Made by a program: the position numbers and the translations under genes. From NCBI GenBank assembly GCA_001916005.1, contig MNRP01000042.1, forward strand, positions 1-41,080: a stretch of DNA of 41,080 nt. Reading direction: 5' to 3'. Each line of letters opens with the position of its first letter. Position 1 is the stretch's first letter. This document shows, piece by piece, positions 35,426 through 41,080 of the stretch. The notes beneath the pieces are model-generated. The model worked only from the letters and a program-made list of their open reading frames with translations, was not told the DNA's origin and ran no database searches. Source of the stretch: Clostridium sp. 26_22 (GTDB lineage: Bacteria > Bacillota > Clostridia > TANB77 > CAG-508).

Positions 35426-35573
35426 GAGCGAGTCTATATATAATATTTAAAATTTCCGTTCTCCAAGGTGTTTGGGATACGGAATAGTCAAAGGTTTGAT
35501 ACAAACTATGGTCGGTTGTATGATGAATTTTGTGGGTCGAACTCGATTTTAAATATTATATATAGACTCGCTC
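35426..35573. repeat. Long hairpin element 3 (27-bp perfect arms)
   Basis: Arms 35426-35452 and 35547-35573 (GAGCGAGTCTATATA... and its complement) are perfect and can extend by one or two pairs. The interior contains TTCCGT/ACGGAA (35454-35459 with about 35479-35484), GTTTGATACAAAC, and a right internal block GGTCGAACTCG. Left internal block: TTTCCGTTCTCC. It lies 23 bases after the kinase stop in a 318-base gap; the rest of that gap is AT-rich. Confidence 0.8.
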
Positions 35574-35720
35574 TTTTGTAGTTTTTTTGTCGAAATTTTT
35601 TGCTTGAAAAAGTAATTAATAGATGATAAAATGTTAAAAGTTTTAATCTTAATTCTAAAATTCTTTAGAATATCTTCCAAAAATTTTTAAAAAATGTTAT
35701 ACTAAGAAAGGAGAGATTTT

Positions 35721-35978
35721 ATGCCAACAATCAGTATGTTTTATGGTATTATAATTAGAATGTATTATGATGACCATAATCCACCACATTTTCATGCGTT
35801 TTATGGAGATTACAAAGCTATATTTAATTTTGAAGGAGAATTGGTAGAAGGTAATTTGCCAAAAACGAAAATAAAATTAATTACTGCATGGACATTAATA
35901 CATAAGGATGAACTTTTAGCAAACTGGGAATTAGCTAAAAACAGTGAAAAATTATATGATATAAATCCTCTAAACTAA
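35721..35978 (+). CDS. DUF4160 protein
   Basis: 85 residues: MPTISMFYGIIIRMYYDDHN followed by PPHFHAFYGDYKAIFNFEGE. The HNPPHFH motif and overall length are diagnostic of DUF4160. Members are almost always beside a DUF2442 gene, as here (18 bases downstream), and often near mobile or defence loci, suggesting a toxin-antitoxin-like pair, though the activity is not established. ATG follows AAAGGAGAG. Preceded by a plausible TATACT -10 box. Confidence 0.85.
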   Translation: MPTISMFYGIIIRMYYDDHNPPHFHAFYGDYKAIFNFEGELVEGNLPKTKIKLITAWTLIHKDELLANWELAKNSEKLYDINPLN

Positions 35979-35996
35979 ATAAAAAGGAGTTTTTAT

Positions 35997-36236
35997 ATGA
36001 AAGAAATTATAAAAGCAGAACCATTAGAAAATTATGAATTATTACTTACTTTTGAAGATGGTGAAAAAAAGGTAAAAGATATGAAACCATACTTAGAAAA
36101 AGGTGTATTTAAAAAATTACAAAACGTAGAAGTTTTTAAAAATGTCAAGATAAAATATGGAACAGTATGTTGGGATGAAGACATAGATATATGTGCTGAT
36201 AGCTTATATGAAACTAGTAAAAAACTGAAGAATTAA
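35997..36236 (+). CDS. DUF2442 protein
   Basis: 79 residues with the DUF2442 pattern: ENYELLLTFEDGEKKVKDMKPYL (an N-terminal beta hairpin), then GVFKKLQNVEVFKNVKIKYG, TVCWDEDIDICADSLYETS. The W-x-x-x-DID-x-D/C-D-x-LY block at the end is characteristic. Partner of the DUF4160 gene just upstream. AAAGGAG before ATG. Confidence 0.85.
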   Translation: MKEIIKAEPLENYELLLTFEDGEKKVKDMKPYLEKGVFKKLQNVEVFKNVKIKYGTVCWDEDIDICADSLYETSKKLKN

Positions 36237-36468
36237 AATGATTCTTTAGTTTTTATTTCGAAAAATTTATTTTTTTGTAATTCTTAGAGCGAGTGGCTGT
36301 TGAAATCATTTTGTCGAATTTTGCGATGAAAAGTTCTTTACAAATGTTGAATGTTGTAGTATTATAATAACAGATTTGAATCAATCTATTTTTTAAATCA
36401 TAAAAAGTTTTTTCGAAAAAACAAATTTCCAAACAAAAAAATTTAATAAGAGGTGGTGAAGTTTATGT
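36237..36468. other. 232-base intergenic gap
   Basis: AT-rich, with a GAGCGAG heptamer at about 36288 that repeats the outer end of hairpin arm 3, but without a partner here. No clear promoter or terminator; AGGTGG for the sortase gene lies at 36451-36456. Confidence 0.4.
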
Positions 36469-37107
36469 ATGATTAGCTATACCAAAAGATTTGTTAATAT
36501 TGTTAGTTTGTTAATAACAATAGTAATATATTTTTTTGTAACAAATGTGAGTATTAATTTTTGTCCACAGTCTATCTTTAATATGTTTAAGAAAAGTGTA
36601 GTACAGGTTGAATTAAATTCTAATAGTGTTAATTTAAATTCTGATAATGGTATAGAGGAAAAAATAGAAATTCAAAATGATTACCCTAAAAATCAAATTG
36701 TAACAAATGAAGTTATAGAAGATACAAAAGAGGTTAATTGGAAGATTTTGATTCCAGCTATAGCATTAGAGGCAGAGATATCTGAAGGCACAAGTAAAGA
36801 AATTATGGATAAGTATGTCGGTCATTTTGAAGAGACATCTAAAAGTGTAGGGAATGTAGGACTTGCGGCACATAATAGAGGATATAATGTTAATTATTTT
36901 GCTAATTTGAAAAAATTAAAAGAAGGAGATAAGATAATTTATAAATGCTATGGTTTTGAAAGAACATATGTAGTGACAAAGAATCTTATTATAACAGATG
37001 AGGATTGGAGCTATTTAGAAAAAACAGAAAAAAATACAATCACATTAATTACGTGTGTAGAAAATGAGCCAATGTACAGAAGATGTATACGAGGAGAGGA
37101 AATATAA
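36469..37107 (+). CDS. Sortase
   Basis: 212 residues: membrane helix (about 8-30), a linker, and a sortase beta barrel. Catalytic His135 in VGLAAHNRG, Cys196 in TITLITCVEN and Arg204/205 in MYRRC. It cuts the sorting motif of surface proteins and links them to the cell wall or to each other. The TLITC-x(7,8)-RR layout fits the class D/E or pilin-sortase range more than class A; class not certain. The next gene codes for a thioester/SpaA protein with LPVTG, its likely substrate. The stop codon overlaps the strong AAAGGAGG of that gene. Confidence 0.88.
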   Translation: MISYTKRFVNIVSLLITIVIYFFVTNVSINFCPQSIFNMFKKSVVQVELNSNSVNLNSDNGIEEKIEIQNDYPKNQIVTNEVIEDTKEVNWKILIPAIALEAEISEGTSKEIMDKYVGHFEETSKSVGNVGLAAHNRGYNVNYFANLKKLKEGDKIIYKCYGFERTYVVTKNLIITDEDWSYLEKTEKNTITLITCVENEPMYRRCIRGEEI

Positions 37108-38472
37108 AGGAGGCATGGAAAATAAAGAAATTTAGAGGATTAAAAAATATTAAAAAATTTTTTGCAATGTTTGTTAGTTTTAGTTTGTTAAATATAATTA
37201 CTATTTTTAGTACAGTTCAAGCTGTTGATATAAGTTCAGCAAATATAGTGTCTGGAGGGGAATGTGGCAATTTATTAAAATATAAAGGTAATGTGGTTTT
37301 AGTTCATTATGTTGAATATAAAAAAGATGGAGTTAGCTATCCGGCATATTGTTTAGATAAAACAAAACCACGGAGTGACCGATGGATTTTCATATTCTGT
37401 ATCTGTAAATGAGGCAATAACAGATGTTAATTTATGGAGAATTATAATTAATGGTTATCCATATAAATCTATTCAAGAATTAGGATGTAATAATAAACAA
37501 GAAGCATTTACAGCTACAAAACAAGCAATATATTGTTATATACATGGAAACAATCCAAATGATTATCAAGCAATAGGAGAAGCTGGTCAAAGAACTTTAA
37601 ATGCTTTAAATAAAATATTACAAGATGCCAAAAATAGTAAAGAAACACAAATATCTAATAATATAAAAATAAACAGAGAAGCAGATACATTTAAAGTAGA
37701 TAATATAAACAAAGAATGTGTATCAAAAATATATTCAATAAAAGCTGGAACAACAATAACAAACTATAAGGTTAGTCTTTCTGCTGAAAAAAATCAATTA
37801 CCAGAAGAAATAAAAATAACAGATTTAAATAATAATGAAAAACAAGAATTTTCCCAAAATGAAAAATTTAAGATTTTAATACCAATTAAAAATCTTAAAA
37901 ATAATGGAAGTTTTAATATTAAGATTGAAACGAAAATAAAAAATAAACCAGTATTATATGGAAAAGCACCAGATTCTAATTATCAGGATTATGCTTTAAC
38001 AACAGCAACATATGAAGATGCAAAAGGAAAAACAGAAGACGATTTTTATAAAAATGAAACAAAAATAAAAATAATAAAACAAGACAAAGATACTAAAGAA
38101 AAATTAGAAGGAGTAGAATTCAATCTTTTAGACAAAGATAAAAATGTGTTATATGCAAATTTAAAAACTAATAAAAATGGAGAGGTTGAAGTTTCAAATT
38201 TACTTCCTGGAAAATATTATATAAAAGAAACTAATGCAAAAGATGGATATGTTATAAGTGAGGATTTAGTTGAGATTAATGTAGAATTTAATCAAAATGT
38301 AATTGTTACAATAAATAACAAATTCAAAGAAAAAACAGAAGTTAAAATAGAACATAAGGAAGAAACGGCAACCATAGAAAGTTCTAAAAATAGTACAAGT
38401 GAAAAAACGATAGTTAATATGGAAACTGAGTTGAAAGAAGCTCATAAAAAATTACCTGTTACAGGTATGTAG
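37083..38472 (+). CDS. Thioester/SpaA-type surface protein with LPVTG, needs a +1 frameshift at a CGG codon
   Basis: Joined product of up to 462 residues. Signal peptide KKFRGLKNIKKFFAMF... ending VQAV; TQXA-like domain with Cys90 (SYPAYCLDK) and AFTATKQAIYCY (Gln147); a linker domain; a SpaA/Cna-B module (about 345-425: TKIKIIKQDKDTKEKLEGVEF, LPGKYYIKETNAKDGY) with Lys and Glu suited to an isopeptide bond; and KKLPVTGM at the very end. Zero frame stops 14 codons after CGG at 37371; skipping C restores P-G-V-T-D-G-F-S-Y. The ATG at 37083 overlaps sortase by 25 bases without a ribosome site. AAAGGAGG at 37106-37113 is followed 8 bases later by in-frame ATA at 37122, which would give an ideal signal peptide. 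Confidence 0.8.
37371..37373 (+). other. In-frame CGG at a +1 frameshift point (site 3)
   Basis: Zero frame: AAA CCA CGG AGT GAC. Skipping C: AAA CCA GGA GTG ACC, giving K-P-G-V-T-D-G-F in the thioester domain. Confidence 0.7.
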
Positions 38473-38589
38473 ATAATTATGTATGTAAATATTTTTGTAG
38501 GTAATCTTTATAGTAAATATTTTTATATTAAATTTATAATTTTTTTAGAATTGGTCAATATTTGATTTGATGATTAATTATATTATTAT

Positions 38590-38627
38590 AAAGCTCATAA
38601 TCTAAGGTAGGTTATGGGCTTTTTATT
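38590..38627 (+). terminator. Terminator after the thioester protein gene
   Basis: AAGCTCATAA (38591-38600) pairs with TTATGGGCTT (38612-38621), one G-U pair, followed by TTT. About 120 bases after the stop codon; the sequence between them has no gene. Confidence 0.8.
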
Positions 38628-38645
38628 ATTTTATAGAAAATTATA

Positions 38646-38674
38646 TTGAAAAAAAAATAAAAAACAATTATAAT
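38646..38674 (+). promoter_or_regulatory. Promoter for the WG-repeat gene
   Basis: TTGAAA at 38646-38651, 17 bases of almost pure A, TATAAT at 38669-38674. Confidence 0.7.
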
Positions 38675-38706
38675 TAATCTAGTTTAACACGAAAGGAAAA
38701 AGTAAT

Positions 38707-40434
38707 ATGAAAAAAAGAAGTATAATAATAACAATAGTTTTAATAGTAATAGTATTATTAGCAGGATTTATAGCATATGAGAAGTTAGAAAAAAGTAAAA
38801 AAGAATATCAAGTAGAAAAAGTATCTGAATATAATTATTTTGTTGTAAAAGAAAATGATAAATATGGAGTAATAGATGCAAACGGAAATAAGATTATAGA
38901 AACAAATTATGATAATGTAGTAATACCAAATCCAAATAAAGCTATATTTGTATGTTATAGTGGAGATAAAACTGAGGTATTTAATGATAAAAAAGAAAAC
39001 CTATTTCGAAATTATGACAATGTTGAACCACTTAGATTAAAAGGAGTATCAACAGATTTAATGTATGAAAAAAGTGTTTTAAAATATAGTAAAGATGGAA
39101 AATATGGAATAATTAATTTCAATGGTAAAAAGATAACAAGTCCAATTTATGATGAAATAGACACATTACAGTTCAAAGAGGGAGAACTTTTAGTAAAAAA
39201 AGATAACAAGTATGGAGTAATCAATATAAAAGGTGCAGAAATAGTAAAGGCTAATTATGATAAAATTGAAGCAGACAAATATTATGATGAAAATACAGGT
39301 TATAAAAATTGTGGGTATATAGTAAGTATTACAACAGATGAAGGTTATAGATATGGTTACATTAACAAAGACGGAAAAGAATTATTAAAAACAGATTATA
39401 ATGATTTATATAGAATATTAGAAACAAGTAGTGAAGATGCATATTTGATATGTGCACAAAATGGAAAATATGGATTATATAAAAATTCAAAAAAAGAGAT
39501 AGACAATGAATATCAATCTTTAAGATATGATGAATTTAATAATATAATAGTAGCATTAAAAGGAAAACAATATGGTGTACTTGCAATGGAAGGAAAACAA
39601 ATAGTTCCATTTAAATATAATCAAATTGACATTACAGGAGAAAATATATATGCAACAGATAGTAATGGAAAAGTAAAAGTATTTGATACAAACGGAAAAG
39701 AAACATCATTAGATTATAATACTGTATTTACAAAAGTTGAAAATACAAGTTATAAAATTAACATTTCTGTAAGAGATAATAAAGTAAATTATAGCATATA
39801 TAAAAATAATGAGAAGAAAACAAATAAAGAGTATAACTATATAGAATATTTATATGATAACTATTTTTTAGCTAGCAATAATAATGGAAAACTAGGAGTT
39901 ATAGATGAAGAAGAAGATACTAAAATTCAATTTAAATATAATACAATACAAAAAATTGAAAATATGAATTTGATAAAAGCCATAAATGATACTACAAAAA
40001 TGACTGAAATTTATTCTAAAGATATGGAAAAAATTACCGAATTAGAAAATGCAACAGTTGAAGTTAATGATGAATATATTAAGATTTACAATGATAGTGA
40101 AGCAAAATATATCACAAAAGATGGCCAAGAAATAAAAGATACAGATTTATTTACAGATAATAAGATATTTGCTAAAAAACAAGGGAGTTATTGGGGATTT
40201 GTTGATAAAGATGGTAAAATAGTAGTTGATTTTAAATATGATAAAGTAACAGAAGTGAATAAATATGGTTTTGCAGGAATTGAAAAATCAGGAAAATGGG
40301 GAGTTATCAATAAAGAAGGAAAAATAATTTTAGAGCCTAAATATACATTAAAAGATAATGAACAACCTGAATTTATTGGACAATATTATAAATTTGTTTA
40401 TGGAAATGGGGAAATTTATTATACAAATAATTAA
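38707..40434 (+). CDS. Membrane-anchored WG-repeat protein
   Basis: 575 residues with one N-terminal membrane helix (IIITIVLIVIVLLAGFIAYE) and the rest outside. It consists of about ten WG repeats of 35-50 residues: KYGVIDANGNKIIETNYDNV, KYGIINFNGKKITSPIYDEI, KYGVINIKGAEIVKANYDKI, RYGYINKDGKELLKTDYNDL, KYGLYKNSKKEIDNEYQSL, QYGVLAMEGKQIVPFKYNQI and, at the end, YWGFVDKDGKIVVDFKYDKV and KWGVINKEGKIILEPKY. These KWG repeats form beta-propeller-like or solenoid surfaces of unknown ligand. ATG follows GAAAGGA. Single-gene transcript with its own promoter and terminator. Confidence 0.88.
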   Translation: MKKRSIIITIVLIVIVLLAGFIAYEKLEKSKKEYQVEKVSEYNYFVVKENDKYGVIDANGNKIIETNYDNVVIPNPNKAIFVCYSGDKTEVFNDKKENLFRNYDNVEPLRLKGVSTDLMYEKSVLKYSKDGKYGIINFNGKKITSPIYDEIDTLQFKEGELLVKKDNKYGVINIKGAEIVKANYDKIEADKYYDENTGYKNCGYIVSITTDEGYRYGYINKDGKELLKTDYNDLYRILETSSEDAYLICAQNGKYGLYKNSKKEIDNEYQSLRYDEFNNIIVALKGKQYGVLAMEGKQIVPFKYNQIDITGENIYATDSNGKVKVFDTNGKETSLDYNTVFTKVENTSYKINISVRDNKVNYSIYKNNEKKTNKEYNYIEYLYDNYFLASNNNGKLGVIDEEEDTKIQFKYNTIQKIENMNLIKAINDTTKMTEIYSKDMEKITELENATVEVNDEYIKIYNDSEAKYITKDGQEIKDTDLFTDNKIFAKKQGSYWGFVDKDGKIVVDFKYDKVTEVNKYGFAGIEKSGKWGVINKEGKIILEPKYTLKDNEQPEFIGQYYKFVYGNGEIYYTNN

Positions 40435-40443
40435 GATAAAAAA

Positions 40444-40482
40444 AAGTCGTATGAATTAATTGATTCACACGACTTATTTTTT
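40444..40482. terminator. Bidirectional terminator
   Basis: AAGTCGT (40444-40450) with ACGACTT (40469-40475), an inner TGAAT/ATTCA stem, A-run before and T-run after. It serves the WG gene and the convergent Rpn locus. Confidence 0.85.
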
Positions 40483-40664
40483 TATTTTATATTTTCTATT
40501 TCAGATTCTGATAATCCTGTTATACTTGCTACTTTTTCTTTTGAAAAGTTTTCTTTTAATAGTTTTTTTGCAATTTCAATACTTTTTTCCATTATTCCTT
40601 CTTTTTTACCACGTCTATATATACGTTTGTTGTCTTGTTGAATTGTTTCAAATACTGCCATCAT
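40482..40664 (-). CDS. Small separate C-terminal Rpn-like protein (60 residues)
   Basis: 60 residues: a charged helix KRIYRRGKKEGIMEKSIEIAK, then LLKENFSKEKVASITGLSES with EIENIK. This is the tail normally found at the C-terminus of Rpn (PD-(D/E)XK, transposase_31-like) nucleases. Here it is its own gene, 20 bases after the nuclease-like gene, with an excellent AGGAGGTGATG ribosome site 6 bases before its ATG. In E. coli Rpn genes a similar small C-terminal product made inside the long gene blocks its toxicity; an antitoxin role is therefore possible here. Confidence 0.65.
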   Translation of the reverse strand: MMAVFETIQQDNKRIYRRGKKEGIMEKSIEIAKKLLKENFSKEKVASITGLSESEIENIK

Positions 40665-40684
40665 ATTTTCATCACCTCCTATAT

Positions 40685-41080
40685 TTAGTTTATTTTAAAT
40701 ATTTCTTTTATATTGTTCGAATAATTTTCTTTATCTTTATTTATTATTTCTACTATCTTTTCTATATAATTTGCTATTTGTTCATTATCTTTTGCTTTTT
40801 CTATTAATAATGCTTTTGTCATAAATGATGGAGTTTCTAATAATTTTTCTTCTGTATAATTATTAATATCTACAAGAATATATTTTGCAAATTCTATTGC
40901 TTTTTCTAGTATGCTTGTCACTTGTGTTTCATGGAATGTTTTTGATACATTCCATTTTTGTTTTCCTGTATATAAAATTATTGCATTTACTCTTGGGTAT
41001 AAATAATCTTTCCTTTTACATTCTTTTTCATCTATTGCACTTTCTATTATTGCCATTTCATATTTTAAAATTCTAAAGGG
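40685..41080 (-). CDS. Rpn/PD-(D/E)XK nuclease-family protein (partial, cut by window end)
   Basis: 131 codons are visible and the frame stays open to the window edge, so the N-terminus with the catalytic residues is missing. The visible part has RILKYEMAIIESAID and DYLYPRVNAIILYTGKQKW, the YPxVxxIxLYTGxxxW phrase typical of Rpn / PDDEXK-type transposase-like nucleases, followed by a helical region. A methionine inside (at 41056) is not a likely start because the family motif begins before it. The gene ends at TAA (40687-40685) without the usual helical ITGLS tail, which is supplied by the next small gene. Confidence 0.75.
   Translation of the reverse strand, partial: PFRILKYEMAIIESAIDEKECKRKDYLYPRVNAIILYTGKQKWNVSKTFHETQVTSILEKAIEFAKYILVDINNYTEEKLLETPSFMTKALLIEKAKDNEQIANYIEKIVEIINKDKENYSNNIKEIFKIN

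Noticed and set aside
11253..37412. Calling the three frameshifted genes ordinary pseudogenes
   Set aside because: Both halves of each are intact, all use the same kind of break (CGG with the C skipped), and one is in a normally essential SEDS gene. I list them as CDS with an unresolved frameshift. Sequencing error remains possible.
38470..38571. Read-through of the TAG after LPVTGM as a confirmed extension
   Set aside because: The codons after TAG give only a weakly hydrophobic stretch and no positive tail, so I note it only as a possibility.
40460..41076. Plus-strand open frames at the window end
   Set aside because: Phe/Leu-rich shadows of the Rpn-type genes on the minus strand, which have clear family motifs and ribosome sites.

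Overview
The window is about 41 kb of strongly AT-rich DNA from a low-GC Firmicute, most likely a spore-forming member of the Clostridia. The signs are A-ending codons throughout, frequent TTG starts behind strong Shine-Dalgarno sites, many short U-tract terminators, pyruvate formate-lyase, a spore-cortex type amidase (CwlD) beside a polysaccharide deacetylase, a SpoVD-like PBP with a PASTA domain, and a meso-DAP type MurE. No rRNA, tRNA, CRISPR array or transposase was seen.

Layout. 1-3.1 kb: 3' end of tuf, plsX, acpP, and a divergently placed D,D-carboxypeptidase. 3.1-10.4 kb: a surface-signalling block: two phased promoters, a possibly structured leader, a 1421-residue thioester adhesin, then an operon of an Ig-like membrane protein, a CmpB-like membrane protein and a receiver-GGDEF protein. 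10.5-12.9 kb: cwlD, a polysaccharide deacetylase, and a double OB-fold SSB-like protein. 13.3-17.2 kb: a GT-C-like membrane protein, lspA, rluD, rluB. 17.3-20.8 kb: a GLUG-repeat surface protein, an S1 protein and a winged-helix protein. 20.8-24.4 kb: pflA, pflB and an XRE regulator. 24.6-35.4 kb: a division and cell-wall cluster (mraZ, rsmH, ftsL-like, spoVD-like, murE, mraY, ftsW/spoVE, murG) ending in an orphan histidine kinase. 35.7-41.1 kb: a DUF4160/DUF2442 pair, a sortase with its thioester/SpaA substrate, a WG-repeat protein, and an Rpn-type nuclease cut by the window end.

Most notable. Three genes (polysaccharide deacetylase, ftsW/spoVE, thioester surface protein) break in frame by one extra C. 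In all three the zero-frame codon at the break is CGG, and skipping its C gives a conserved glycine codon (GGA or GGT). Reading all coding frames by eye I found no other in-frame CGG in the window. This suggests that CGG is unassigned in this organism and serves as a +1 frameshift site (or is read as a four-base CGGN glycine codon), rather than that three genes decayed independently.

Second, three intergenic regions each hold a very long, almost perfect hairpin (arms of 59, 29 and 27 bp). The arms are unrelated between sites, but the interiors share short blocks. Codon usage of the flanking genes shifts from A-ending to G/T-ending towards each hairpin. These look like members of one undescribed element family.

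Third come several regulatory layouts: the leader before the giant adhesin, MraZ boxes, a 15-bp degenerate repeat array between mraZ and rsmH, a hairpin that buries the Shine-Dalgarno of the PBP gene, and a probable AUA start. All calls are from reading the sequence; no searches or folding programs were run.
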